A DNA stretch of 38,550 nucleotides from Dichotomicrobium sp964650735. GTDB lineage: Bacteria > Pseudomonadota > Alphaproteobacteria > Rhizobiales > Rhodomicrobiaceae. The stretch lies in contig CAZYUT010000004.1 of assembly GCA_964650735.1 (NCBI GenBank), positions 1 through 38,550 on the forward strand, given 5' to 3'. Positions 29,845 through 38,550 of this stretch are shown here, piece after piece. Position 1 is the stretch's first letter, and each line of letters starts with the position of its first letter. The notes under the pieces were generated by a model, which saw only the letters and a list, made by a program, of their open reading frames with translations, ran no database searches and was not told where the DNA came from. Position numbers and translations under genes: made by a program.

Positions 29845-32355
29845 ATGAAGACTCAAGCGCGCGTTGTGGTCGTCGGCGGCGGCGTTGTCGGCGTCGGGAC
29901 ACTCTATCATCTGGTGAAAAAGGGCTGGTCCGACGTCGTTCTGATCGAGCGCAAGGAGCTGACTTCCGGCTCGACCTGGCACGCTGCTGGGCTGTTGCCG
30001 CTTTGGAACATGAGCTACAGCGTCGGCCAGATCCACAAATACTCCGTCGAGCTTTACAACAAGCTAGAGGAAGAGACCGGTCAGCACGTCGGCTTCTCCG
30101 TCGTGTCCAATATCCGCCTGGCCCGGACGCAGGACCGGATGGACGAATACAAGTACTATGCCGGCGTTGCAGAGACCATCGGCGTAAATGTTCGCTTCCT
30201 GACGCCAGAGCAGGTCAAGGAAATCTGGCCGCTGTGCAACACTGACGATTTGATCGGCGCGATTCAGCACCCCGACGACGGCTACATCCAGCCCGCCGAT
30301 CTGACGCAGGCTTTTGCGCGCGGCGCACGCGCTGGCGGCGCCGAGATCTACCGCCAGACGCGCGTGCTCGGCTTCACGCAGCAGCCGGACGATAGCTGGA
30401 TTGTGCATACCGACAAGGGCGACATCGCCTGCGAGCACGTCGTGTCCGCCACCGGGAATTTCGCCCGCGAAACCGGCAAGATGATCGGCCTCGATATCCC
30501 GGTCATGCCGGTCGAGCATCAATATATCGTCACCGAACCGCACCCCGACATCCAGGCGCGCAAGGCGCAAGGCCTGCCCGAGATGGGCGTGCTGCGCGAG
30601 TCCGACAGCGCGTGGTACATGCGCGAGGAAGCTGGCGGGTTGCTGCTCGGCCCATACGAGAAGGGCGCGCCCGCCTGCTACGTCGACAGCCCGGACGAGG
30701 AGGCGGAATACGAGCTGTTCCAGGAGGACCTTGAGCGATTGGAGCCGCATATCGAGACCGCCATCGCGCGCGTGCCCGCCTTCGGCGAAGTCGGCATCAA
30801 GCAGGTCTACAACGGCGCGATCGCCTACACGCCCGACGGCTCGCCGATCATCGGCCCGGCCTGGAACGTGCGCAATTTCTGGCTGAATGAGGGCCACAGC
30901 TTCGGCGTCACCGCCGCTGGCGGGGCGGGCTGGCAGCTTGCCGAGTGGATCGTCGAGGGTGAACCATCCATCGACATGATGGGCGTCGATCCGCGCCGCT
31001 TCGGCCCCTACGCCTCGCGCGGTTATCTCAAGGAAAAAAACGAGGAAGCCTACGCCAACGTCTTCACGGTCCATTACCCGGACGAGGAGCGCGTGGCGGC
31101 CCGCCCGCTCAAGACCTCGCCCTGCTACAGCCGTATGGCGGCGCACGGGGCAGTGTTTGGCTCGGTTTATGGCTGGGAGCGGCCAAACTGGTTCGCGCCG
31201 AAGGACTATGCCATCAATGTCGAGGATCTGAACCGGCCCGACGTGATCTGCAGCGAGAATCACCCGACGCTGGACGCTGAAGGGAAGGTCCGCGAACTGT
31301 GGAGCTTCCGCCGCTCCAACTATTTCGAGCATGTCGGCAACGAGGCCCGGCATGTTCATGAGAATGTCGGCGTGCTGGACATGTCGGCCTTCGCCAAGAT
31401 GATGGTGACAGGGCCCGGCGCTGAAAGCTGGCTGGAGTCGCTGGTGGCCAACCGCATCCCAAAGAAGATCGGGCGGATCGGCCTTTGCCACATGCTGTCG
31501 CTGAACGGCGGCGTGCGCAGCGAATTCACGATCTACAAGACCGGCCCGGAATCGTTCTACCTGGTCTCTGCCGGCGCGTTCGAGCGGCACGACCACGATT
31601 ATCTGAAAAAGCTTGCCCCGCGCGACGGCAGCGTGCAGCTCCAGCCGATCACGACGCAATACGGCGTGCTGGTGCTCGCCGGGCCAAAGGCTCGCGACGT
31701 CCTCGGGCAGTTGACCGACTTCGATCTGGGCAACGAGGCGTTCCCGTGGTTGACCGGCAAGCAGATCAATATCGGCCACGCCATGGCGCACGCGCTGCGC
31801 GTCAACTTCGTCGGCGAGCTGGGCTGGGAGCTGCATCACCCCATGGAGATGCAGAACACCATCTTCGACCTGCTGTTCGAGGCCGGCGCGCCGCACGACA
31901 TCAAGCCGTTCGGCATCCGCGCGATGGACACCATGCGCATCGAGAAGTCGTACAGGCTGATCCCGCGCGAGTTGTCGATCGAATATTCCGCGCTGGAGTC
32001 GGGTCTGGACCGGTTCGTGCGGCTCAACAAGCCCAACTTCATTGGCCGGGACGCGCTCATCGAATGGCAGCAGCGCGGCTTCAAGAACCGCCTGGTGACC
32101 ATGGAGGTCGGCGACATCAACGACACTGATCCGCGCGGAAATGAACCCATCTACCGCAACGGGACGCTGGTCGGCCGGTGCACCAGCGGCGGCTATGGCT
32201 GGCGGCTGGGCCACTCCGTGGCGCTTGGCATGGTGCCGCCGGAGTGGTCGGGCGAAGGCGAGGAGTTCGAGGTCGAGATTCTCGGCGCACGTCATCCCGC
32301 CCGCGTGATCCCCGAAAGCCCGTTCGACCCGGATAACGAGCGTTTGCGGGCCTGA
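29845..32355 (+). CDS. Dimethylglycine/sarcosine dehydrogenase-like flavoprotein with GcvT domain
   Basis: This 836-residue protein has the two-part layout of dimethylglycine and sarcosine dehydrogenases. The N-terminal FAD amine oxidase half has RVVVVGGGVVGVGTLYHL and the SGSTWHAAGLLPL segment, where H46 is the likely covalent FAD site. The C-terminal tetrahydrofolate-binding GcvT half runs from about 430 to 830 (VGVLDMSAFAKMMVTGP, FVGELGWELHHP, then NFIGRDAL). It oxidatively removes an N-methyl group and hands formaldehyde to folate, forming 5,10-methylene-THF. The ATG at 29845 has AGGA about ten bases upstream; the open frame extends further, without homology. The natural amine is not decided by the sequence. 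Confidence 0.87.
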   Translation: MKTQARVVVVGGGVVGVGTLYHLVKKGWSDVVLIERKELTSGSTWHAAGLLPLWNMSYSVGQIHKYSVELYNKLEEETGQHVGFSVVSNIRLARTQDRMDEYKYYAGVAETIGVNVRFLTPEQVKEIWPLCNTDDLIGAIQHPDDGYIQPADLTQAFARGARAGGAEIYRQTRVLGFTQQPDDSWIVHTDKGDIACEHVVSATGNFARETGKMIGLDIPVMPVEHQYIVTEPHPDIQARKAQGLPEMGVLRESDSAWYMREEAGGLLLGPYEKGAPACYVDSPDEEAEYELFQEDLERLEPHIETAIARVPAFGEVGIKQVYNGAIAYTPDGSPIIGPAWNVRNFWLNEGHSFGVTAAGGAGWQLAEWIVEGEPSIDMMGVDPRRFGPYASRGYLKEKNEEAYANVFTVHYPDEERVAARPLKTSPCYSRMAAHGAVFGSVYGWERPNWFAPKDYAINVEDLNRPDVICSENHPTLDAEGKVRELWSFRRSNYFEHVGNEARHVHENVGVLDMSAFAKMMVTGPGAESWLESLVANRIPKKIGRIGLCHMLSLNGGVRSEFTIYKTGPESFYLVSAGAFERHDHDYLKKLAPRDGSVQLQPITTQYGVLVLAGPKARDVLGQLTDFDLGNEAFPWLTGKQINIGHAMAHALRVNFVGELGWELHHPMEMQNTIFDLLFEAGAPHDIKPFGIRAMDTMRIEKSYRLIPRELSIEYSALESGLDRFVRLNKPNFIGRDALIEWQQRGFKNRLVTMEVGDINDTDPRGNEPIYRNGTLVGRCTSGGYGWRLGHSVALGMVPPEWSGEGEEFEVEILGARHPARVIPESPFDPDNERLRA

Positions 32356-32536
32356 CGCGCGGCGATGTCGCAAATCGCGATGACGGCGGCGCGGACGGGC
32401 CGGTCGGGACCGGTTCGCCGCGCTACCCTGAATATCGTATAGCTGCAAGGCGTTAGCGTGGAACGGTGGTCATGCTGGAACATGCGGGCGCGGCGATACT
32501 TCACTGCACGGCGCTGAAGCGACACGGAAGGCGGGG

Positions 32537-33520
32537 ATGGCGATGAGCGTTTACGATGAGATGGAAGCCGAGGCGGCGCGCGCCGGCGAGGAGCCAGACG
32601 AGATGCCCGCCGGCTTTCATGCCTCCGCCGCGCCGGAACTGAGCGTGGAAGAGCGCGCCGGCTGCCTCGCCCGCAACGCGTCCATCGAGATCATCCCCAG
32701 CACAGCGGACAAGATCGGCGATTTCCGCGAACAGCTACCGCATGGCGCGCGCGTGTTCGTTCCGTTTCTCCCGCGCGCCGCTTTCGCCGACTGCGTCCCG
32801 CTCGCAACCCGCCTGCGCCACGAGGGCATGGAGCCGGTGCCGCATATCGCCGCGCGCCGGCTGCGTTCACGCGATGAGTTGACAGAGACACTGGGCGCCT
32901 TGCGCGAGCAGGCGCGCGTGCGCGAGGTGCTGGTGATCGCTGGCGATCCGGAAGAGCCGGCCGGCCCGTTCGAGAACAGCATGGCGGTTCTGGAGACCGG
33001 TCTGCTGGAGGAATACGGCGTCGAGACGATTTTTGTTGGCGGCCAGCCGGAGGGTATCCCAGGCGTCCCGGCCGAGGACGTCGCCAACGCGCTCGACTGG
33101 AAAGCCGCTTATGCCAAGCAAAGCAGCGCCCGCTTCCGGCTCGTCACGCAGTTCGTGCTCGACCCGGACAACCTGATGGCATGGCGGCGCAACATCGCTG
33201 ATCGCGGCATCGACCTGCCGCTGCATGTCGGCGTGGCCGGCCCGACCAGCCTGAAAACGCTGATGAAATTTGCCGGGCTAACCGGCGCGAAGGCCTCGTT
33301 CCGCGCGATGCGCAAGTACGGCGTCAAGCTGGCGCGGCTCAGTGACACCGCCGTACCGGATGATCTGGTCTATCGGCTCGCCAGCGAAACCGCGGGCGCT
33401 GAGGTCCACGGGCTGCATGTCTATACGTTCGGCGGCTTCGCCAGCGCCGTCGAATGGCTGAGCAAGTGGCGCGAAGGGACCCCGCAGGATTGCCGCAAAG
33501 CTGGATACGCAGCGGGTTGA
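32537..33520 (+). CDS. Methylenetetrahydrofolate reductase (MetF)-like protein
   Basis: This 327-residue protein (ATG at 32543 is the other option) looks like a divergent member of the MTHFR/MetF flavoprotein family. Features are SIEIIPSTADKI near the N-terminus, VFVPFLPRAAF, PHIAARRLRSRDEL, VLVIAGDPEEPAGPF, the barrel strands RLVTQFVLDP and PLHVGVAGPTSLKTLMKFA, and GLHVYTFGGFAS at the end. It lacks the usual SVTYGAGG wording, so it is not the housekeeping MetF. Beside a methyl-to-folate transferase it may interconvert methyl- and methylene-THF, closing the demethylation route. A terminator follows at 33546-33577. Confidence 0.7.
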   Translation: MAMSVYDEMEAEAARAGEEPDEMPAGFHASAAPELSVEERAGCLARNASIEIIPSTADKIGDFREQLPHGARVFVPFLPRAAFADCVPLATRLRHEGMEPVPHIAARRLRSRDELTETLGALREQARVREVLVIAGDPEEPAGPFENSMAVLETGLLEEYGVETIFVGGQPEGIPGVPAEDVANALDWKAAYAKQSSARFRLVTQFVLDPDNLMAWRRNIADRGIDLPLHVGVAGPTSLKTLMKFAGLTGAKASFRAMRKYGVKLARLSDTAVPDDLVYRLASETAGAEVHGLHVYTFGGFASAVEWLSKWREGTPQDCRKAGYAAG

Positions 33521-33545
33521 TTTTCTCTCCCTCTGGAAACTGCTC

Positions 33546-33577
33546 AAGCCGGAGGGGGCGACCTCGTCCGGCTTTTT
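33546..33577 (+). terminator. Rho-independent terminator after the MetF-like gene
   Basis: AAGCCGGA (33546-33553) pairs with TCCGGCTT (33567-33574) around a 13-nt loop, followed by a T run. It lies 25 bp past the stop of the MetF-like gene and about 75 bp before pepN, ending the plus-strand C1 operon. Confidence 0.88.
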
Positions 33578-33652
33578 GTTTGCGCTTCCACCCACGCTCC
33601 TTGGAATCGCGCTTGCCCGCTTGTAAACAGGACACAAGCAAAGAGGTGAGCC

Positions 33653-36286
33653 ATGAAAACCGAAGAGCCGCGGACAATTTACCTGAAGGATTACCGGCCC
33701 TCGCCCTATCTGATCGAAAGCGTCGATCTCGACGTGGCGCTGGCCCCCGACAAGACACGCGTAAGCGCGCGCCTGAAGATCAAACCGAACAGCGACCCGA
33801 ACGCGCCGGCCGGCCCGCTGACGCTCAGTGGCGAGAAGCTCGATCTGCATTCGCTCAAGGTGAACGGCGCGCCGATCAACGATTACACGCTCGACGAGCA
33901 GACGCTGACCATCGCCTCCCCGCCCGACGGGCCATTCGAGGTCGAGATCGAGACCACCTGCAGCCCCCAAGCCAACGAAGCGCTTGAAGGGCTGTACCGC
34001 TCAAGCGGCATCTACTGCACCCAGTGCGAGCCGGAGGGCTTTCGCCGCATCACCTATTTTATCGACCGGCCCGACATCCTGTCGCGTTACCGCGTGCGCA
34101 TCGAGGCGGACAAGGCGGAAGCGCCAGTGTTGCTGTCGAACGGCAACCCGGTTGAGAGCGGCGACCTCGACGGCGGCCGGCATTATGCCGTTTGGGAAGA
34201 CCCCTTTCCCAAGCCGTCCTATCTGTTCGCACTGGTCGGCGGACATCTCGCCTGCGTCCAGGACACCTTCATCACCCGGTCGGGCCGCATGGTCGATCTG
34301 CGCATCTATGTCGAGCCGGGCAAGGAAGCGCGCTGCGGCTGGGCGATGGAATGCCTCAAGACCGCCATGCGCTGGGACGAGGAGCGCTTCGGGCTGGAAT
34401 ACGACCTCGACATCTTCATGATCGTCGCCGTGTCCGACTTCAACATGGGCGCGATGGAGAACAAGGGCCTCAACGTCTTCAACGACAAGCTGATCCTCGC
34501 GCGGCCCGACATCGCGACCGACGCCGATTACGAAGCGATCGAGGCGGTCATCGCCCATGAATATTTCCACAACTGGACAGGCAACCGCGTGACCTGCCGC
34601 GACTGGTTCCAGCTCTGCCTCAAGGAAGGGCTGACCGTGTTTCGCGACCAGGAGTTCACCGCCGATCAGCGCTCGCGCCCTGTCAAACGGATCGAGGACG
34701 TACGGCTGTTGCGCGCGCGCCAGTTCGCCGAGGATGCCGGGCCGCTGGCGCATCCGGTGCGCCCGTCCTCCTTCGTGGAGATCAACAACTTCTACACGCT
34801 CACCGTCTACGAGAAGGGCGGCGAGTTGTGCCGGATGCTGCACACCATGCTTGGCGAAGACGGCTTCATGGCCGGGATGAAGCTCTACTTCGAGCGCCAC
34901 GACGGCCAGGCGGTGACGGTCGAGGACTTCATCGCCGCGATGGCTGACGCCAATGACCGCGACTTGAGCCAGTTCATGCGCTGGTACTACCAGGCGGGCA
35001 CGCCGGAGATCGTCTGCCGGTTCGATCACGACGCGGCTGCGAAGACGGCGAAGCTGCACATCGCGCAGGTGCTCGCGCCCTCACCCGGCCAGCCGGATAA
35101 GGAGCCGGTGCCGATCCCGTTGCGCATCGGGTTTGTCGGCCCCGACGGCGAGGACATGCCGCTGCGCCTGAAAGATGGCGGCGAGGTGCCCGGCGGCCTG
35201 TTGATGGTGACAGAGCGCGAGCAGGAATTCACGTTCACCGACGTCGCGCACCGCCCGGTACCGTCGCTGTTGCGCGGCTTCTCCGCGCCGGTGAAGCTGT
35301 CGAGCCCGCTGGACGATGCCGATCTCGATTTCCTGATGCGCCACGATAGCGACTTGTTCAACCGCTGGCAGGCGGCGCAGACACAAGGAATGAAGCGGCT
35401 CGTGGCGATGGCGCGCGGCGAAGCAGAGTACGTGCCCGATATGCGCGAATTCGCGCTCGCCATCGGCCCGACGCTCACTGACGACTCGCTGGAGCCGGCC
35501 TACCGCGCTGCTTTTGCCCTGCCGCCAAGCGAACTGGACATCGCCCAGGAGATCGGCGCGGATGTGGACCCGACCGCCGTCCACCACGCCCGGCGAAAGC
35601 TGCGCCAGGCGCTCGGCCACACGCTTCAGGGCGACCTGCAGCGGCTCTATGAGGACTACGCGGCGCCGGGCGAATATGAGCCGGACCCGGGAAGCGTCGG
35701 CCGGCGCAGCCTGCGCAACACGGCGCTCGCACTTCTGGCCGCTGAAGAGACCGACGAGGGCGTCAAGCGCGCGCAGGCGCATTTTGAGAATGCAAGCAAC
35801 ATGACCGACAGCATGGCAGCGCTGCGCATCCTCGCCAGCCTCGACCGGCCGGAGCGCGACGAGGCGCTGGACAGCTTTTATGAGCGCTGGAAGGATGAGC
35901 AACTCGTGCTCGACAAGTGGTTCGCAATTCAGGCGCAATCGACCGCCAGCGACACGCTCGACCGCGTCGAGCGCCTGCGCAGCCACCCGGCCTTCTCGAT
36001 CAAGAACCCCAACCGGGTGCGGGCGCTCTTCGGCGCGCTGGCGCACGGCAACCCGCTGCACTTCCATGCGCCGGACGGGCGGGGCTACGAGTTCGTCGGC
36101 GAGGCAATCCTGGAGATCGACGGCTTCAACCCGATGATCGCCGCCCGGCTGGCGAGCGCATTCTCAAGCTGGCGGATGCTGGAGCCGGGCCGGCGCGCGC
36201 TGGCGCAAGCCATGCTGGAGCGCATCGCTGCGAAGGAGGGCCTGTCGCGCGACACCAGCGAAGTGGTCGGCAAGATGCTGGGCTGA
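33653..36286 (+). CDS. pepN: Aminopeptidase N (M1 family)
   Basis: PepN is a broad-specificity cytoplasmic zinc aminopeptidase that finishes peptide turnover. The 877-residue protein is full length. It has the exopeptidase motif GAMENKGLN, zinc ligands H302 and H306 in HEYFHNWTGNR, E325 in LKEGLTVFRD, and a C-terminal helical region of about 400 residues, as in the E. coli-type enzyme. AGAGGTGAG lies just before the ATG. It is separated from the C1 operon by a terminator, so it is its own unit. Its stop directly abuts the stop of the convergent CHAD gene. Confidence 0.97.
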   Translation: MKTEEPRTIYLKDYRPSPYLIESVDLDVALAPDKTRVSARLKIKPNSDPNAPAGPLTLSGEKLDLHSLKVNGAPINDYTLDEQTLTIASPPDGPFEVEIETTCSPQANEALEGLYRSSGIYCTQCEPEGFRRITYFIDRPDILSRYRVRIEADKAEAPVLLSNGNPVESGDLDGGRHYAVWEDPFPKPSYLFALVGGHLACVQDTFITRSGRMVDLRIYVEPGKEARCGWAMECLKTAMRWDEERFGLEYDLDIFMIVAVSDFNMGAMENKGLNVFNDKLILARPDIATDADYEAIEAVIAHEYFHNWTGNRVTCRDWFQLCLKEGLTVFRDQEFTADQRSRPVKRIEDVRLLRARQFAEDAGPLAHPVRPSSFVEINNFYTLTVYEKGGELCRMLHTMLGEDGFMAGMKLYFERHDGQAVTVEDFIAAMADANDRDLSQFMRWYYQAGTPEIVCRFDHDAAAKTAKLHIAQVLAPSPGQPDKEPVPIPLRIGFVGPDGEDMPLRLKDGGEVPGGLLMVTEREQEFTFTDVAHRPVPSLLRGFSAPVKLSSPLDDADLDFLMRHDSDLFNRWQAAQTQGMKRLVAMARGEAEYVPDMREFALAIGPTLTDDSLEPAYRAAFALPPSELDIAQEIGADVDPTAVHHARRKLRQALGHTLQGDLQRLYEDYAAPGEYEPDPGSVGRRSLRNTALALLAAEETDEGVKRAQAHFENASNMTDSMAALRILASLDRPERDEALDSFYERWKDEQLVLDKWFAIQAQSTASDTLDRVERLRSHPAFSIKNPNRVRALFGALAHGNPLHFHAPDGRGYEFVGEAILEIDGFNPMIAARLASAFSSWRMLEPGRRALAQAMLERIAAKEGLSRDTSEVVGKMLG

Positions 36287-37249
36287 TCAGGCCTGCGCGA
36301 GCGTCACCACGTTTGCACTGGGCGATGCGGTATCCGCATCCCGCGTCTCGCCAGCCATCGCTTGCGCCACAGCCCAGTTGGTTTCGATCATCCGCGCCAT
36401 TGCCCGTGGCGGCAGGTCATACAGCCGCCGCCCGCGCAGATGCGCCGCCGCGCGTAACGTCGCCTGCTCACCCCGCGCCGCCTGCACTAGCGCTTTCACC
36501 TCGTCGCGCGCGCCAAGGATCGCCCGGTTGCGCCGAATAAATGCGATCAGCACAGCCAGATCATGGTCCAGCCCGATGAGGTCGGACAACTCGCTCGCCA
36601 AGGCGATGCGCGGCGCGATCGCCTCGGGCCACGCCCCCCGCATGAGCTGGAGGTGACGCCAGTGCCGCTGAACATGCTTGCGCCACTCGTGGAAGGCTTC
36701 GTCGTCGACGCCGGCGCGGTAGGCGTGCTTCATGGCCTGCCGCCCGCCCGCGTAAATCTCGCGCAAGCCCTCGGCCAGCGGCGCCGGCCCGTCCGCGCGA
36801 ACCGGGAGCGCCTCGAAGGCCGCCTGCGCATCAGCCAGCGCCTCGCGCGCCTGGGCCATCGCCATCTCGCCATGCTCGGGGATGATCGCGGCACGGTTCG
36901 CATCCAGCCAGGCGCGCAACGCTGCGGGCACGCGACCCGCTTCGCCCAGGTCATGCTGTCGCTCAAGCCGCTCCAGCGTCTGGCGCATGACGTGAATATC
37001 GCGCGGCCCGGAGAGCGCGCGGCCGAGATCACGGAAGCGGCGGTTCTCGCGCCGATAGACCTTTTCGCTGAGCGCCGGGCGCGCCATGTCCAGCAGCGCG
37101 CGCACGCGCTTAAAGCATTTGCGCGCTTCGTGGATGCCGGTGTCACGATCCTCACGCGCAAGCGCCTTCGCAGCGCGGTCAATCTGCCCGATCCCGGCGC
37201 GGCGGACGCCATCGGCAACGGGTTCGTCGATTTCCAGGCGATAGCGCAT
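36287..37249 (-). CDS. CHAD domain protein
   Basis: This 320-residue helical protein is a CHAD domain protein, a family rich in conserved histidines and basic residues that binds inorganic polyphosphate. The repeated features are IHEARKCFKRVRALLDMAR early and FHEWRKHVQRHWRHLQLMRG in the second half, the two paired CHAD repeats, plus GLDHDLAVL. No CYTH domain is attached. The ATG at 37249 has AAGGA nine bases upstream; an earlier in-frame start at 37291 adds an unlikely basic lead. It is convergent with pepN and divergent from argG. Confidence 0.9.
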   Translation of the reverse strand: MRYRLEIDEPVADGVRRAGIGQIDRAAKALAREDRDTGIHEARKCFKRVRALLDMARPALSEKVYRRENRRFRDLGRALSGPRDIHVMRQTLERLERQHDLGEAGRVPAALRAWLDANRAAIIPEHGEMAMAQAREALADAQAAFEALPVRADGPAPLAEGLREIYAGGRQAMKHAYRAGVDDEAFHEWRKHVQRHWRHLQLMRGAWPEAIAPRIALASELSDLIGLDHDLAVLIAFIRRNRAILGARDEVKALVQAARGEQATLRAAAHLRGRRLYDLPPRAMARMIETNWAVAQAMAGETRDADTASPSANVVTLAQA

Positions 37250-37414
37250 CGTTGATGATCCTTTCTCGCGGGGCCTGCGCCACATTGTCATAGAACTGTC
37301 ATATGGCGCTGCGTCCGTGCTTGTCGAGCCCTGCCCTCGCCATCGCCCTCTTGCCGCCCGCCAGCCAATCGGCTATCCCCCGCCAAACCTTCAGACGAAA
37401 AGGACGATTGCGCC
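37250..37414. promoter_or_regulatory. Divergent region between the CHAD gene and argG
   Basis: This 165-bp region must carry promoters for argG (plus) and the CHAD gene (minus). I see AAAAGGACGATTGCGCC before the argG ATG as its ribosome-binding region. No clear ARG-box-like palindrome or confident -35/-10 pair was found. Confidence 0.4.
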
Positions 37415-38550
37415 ATGAGCGACGCCGACGCCCCTATCCGCAAGGTCGTGCTGGCCTATTCCGGCGGCCTCGACACCTCGATTATCCTCAAATGGTTGCA
37501 AACGACTTACGGTTGTGAAGTGGTGACCTTCACCGCCGATCTGGGCCAGGGCGAGGAGCTGGAACCGGCCCGGCGCAAGGCGGAGATGCTGGGCATCCGC
37601 GAGATTTACGTGGAGGACCTGCGCGAAGAATTCGTGCGCGATTACGTCTTCCCGATGATGCGCGCGAACGCGGTCTATGAGGGCGTCTACCTGCTCGGCA
37701 CCTCGATCGCCCGCCCGCTGATTGCCAGGCGCCAGATCGAGATCGCGCGCGAGACCGGCGCGGATGCGGTGTGCCACGGCGCGACCGGCAAGGGCAACGA
37801 TCAGGTCCGCTTCGAGCTGGGCTATTACGCGCTCGCGCCGGACATCAAAGTGATCGCCCCGTGGCGCGAATGGGAGCTGGCGAGCCGCGAGGCGCTGATC
37901 GACTTCGCGGAAAAGCATCAGATCCCGGTGCCGAAGGACAAGCGCGGCGAAGCGCCGTTCTCGGTGGACGCAAACCTGCTGCACACCTCGTCGGAAGGCA
38001 AGCTGCTTGAAGACCCGGACGAGGAAGCGCCGGAATATGTCTATCAGCGCACTCTCGCGCCGGAGGACGCGCCGGACACGCCCACCTATGTCGAGATCGG
38101 CTTCGAGCGCGGCGATGCGGTGTCAATCGATGGCGAGCGCTTAAGCCCCGCGAGCCTGCTGGCGCGGCTCAACGATCTGGGCCGCGATAACGGCATCGGC
38201 CGGCTGGACCTCGTGGAAAACCGCTTCGTTGGGATGAAGTCGCGCGGCATCTACGAAACGCCTGGCGGCACGATCCTGCTAGCGGCGCATCGCGGCATCG
38301 AGTCGATCACGCTGGACCGCGGCGCGGCGCACCTGAAGGACGAGCTGATGCCGCGCTATGCCGAGCTGATCTATAACGGGCTGTGGTTCAGCCCCGAGCG
38401 CGAGATGCTGCAAGCCGCCATCGACCAGAGCCAGGCGCATGTCACCGGCACGGTCCGGCTCAAGCTCTACAAAGGCGGAGTGCATGTCGTCGGCCGCCGC
38501 TCGCCGCACTCGCTCTATTCGCAGGACCTCGTCACCTTCGAGGAAGGCTC
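37415..38550 (+). CDS. argG: Argininosuccinate synthase, N-terminal 378 codons
   Basis: ArgG joins citrulline and aspartate with ATP to make argininosuccinate in arginine synthesis. The visible 378 residues include the PP-loop VVLAYSGGLDTSI, TFTADLGQGEE, LLGTSIARPLIA, HGATGKGNDQVRFELGYY and EFMGxK-like RFVGMKSRGIYETPGGTIL. The gene runs off the right edge about 25-35 codons before its expected end, so the truncation is only the window boundary. The start ATG at 37415 follows AAGGA. It is divergent from the CHAD gene. Confidence 0.97.
   Translation, partial: MSDADAPIRKVVLAYSGGLDTSIILKWLQTTYGCEVVTFTADLGQGEELEPARRKAEMLGIREIYVEDLREEFVRDYVFPMMRANAVYEGVYLLGTSIARPLIARRQIEIARETGADAVCHGATGKGNDQVRFELGYYALAPDIKVIAPWREWELASREALIDFAEKHQIPVPKDKRGEAPFSVDANLLHTSSEGKLLEDPDEEAPEYVYQRTLAPEDAPDTPTYVEIGFERGDAVSIDGERLSPASLLARLNDLGRDNGIGRLDLVENRFVGMKSRGIYETPGGTILLAAHRGIESITLDRGAAHLKDELMPRYAELIYNGLWFSPEREMLQAAIDQSQAHVTGTVRLKLYKGGVHVVGRRSPHSLYSQDLVTFEEG

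Noticed and set aside
30064..32448. A 794-codon open frame antisense to the DMGDH-like gene
   Set aside because: Its translation is rich in His, Arg and Ala and matches no family. It mirrors the codon pattern of a high-GC gene on the other strand, so it is a shadow frame.
1..38550. CRISPR arrays, insertion sequences, prophage genes, integrases and attachment sites
   Set aside because: No regularly spaced repeats, transposase motifs or terminal inverted repeats were seen; the only mobile-like element is the toxin-antitoxin pair.

Overview
The window is high-GC, densely coded chromosomal DNA from an alphaproteobacterium, most likely of the Hyphomicrobiales/Rhizobiales type. The evidence is the Obg-ProB-ProA order, a RegB/RegA redox two-component pair, a DnaX lacking the cysteine cluster found in many other bacteria, and a compact SRP RNA ahead of dnaX-ybaB-recR. 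I see no phage, insertion sequence, CRISPR array, tRNA or rRNA. Genus cannot be fixed from the sequence alone.

Layout. 1-2865 (minus): obgE-proB-proA, with proA running off the left edge. 2949-5111 (plus): a lone carotenoid hydroxylase (crtZ), a lone nicotianamine-synthase-like gene, and a FitAB-type toxin-antitoxin pair behind a 16-bp palindrome. 5151-8993: SRP RNA, dnaX-ybaB-recR and a lipid A type acyltransferase. 9032-11191: a Chloroflexus-type malyl-CoA lyase, hspQ and two small conserved proteins of unknown function. 11192-15714: a divergent cell-wall-like module. On the minus strand lie a VanX-like D,D-dipeptidase, an alpha/beta hydrolase and a membrane-anchored MurF-like ligase, all joined by ATGA overlaps. 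On the plus strand lies a D-Ala-D-Ala-ligase-like ATP-grasp enzyme abutting regB. 15715-17772: regB and regA. 17785-18924: two unrecognised membrane-anchored proteins (minus). 19136-24234: meaB, pcp, zapE, a sodium:solute symporter and a voltage-gated-type K+ channel ending in a zinc ribbon. 24231-27031 (minus): ppa-dapB-gpmA and a transglutaminase-like cysteine protease. 27200-33520: a one-carbon demethylation island with a DmdA/GcvT-like protein (minus), then an Fe-dioxygenase-like protein, a DMGDH/sarcosine-dehydrogenase-like flavoprotein and a MetF-like reductase (plus). 33653-38550: pepN, a CHAD protein (minus) and argG, which runs off the right edge.

How the genes may work together (inference). 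Demethylation of N- or S-methylated compounds would load tetrahydrofolate with C1 units, which the MetF-like protein could interconvert. Malyl-CoA lyase and the mutase chaperone MeaB fit a serine-cycle or ethylmalonyl-CoA style of carbon assimilation. RegB/RegA would add redox control.

The best candidate for an undescribed system is the Ddl-like/VanX-like/hydrolase/membrane-MurF-like module. It holds the logic to make, destroy and attach a D,D-dipeptide. However, the ligase has lost the usual omega-loop tyrosine, and the MurF-like enzyme has membrane helices where the UDP-MurNAc-binding domain should be. Its product may therefore not be ordinary peptidoglycan.
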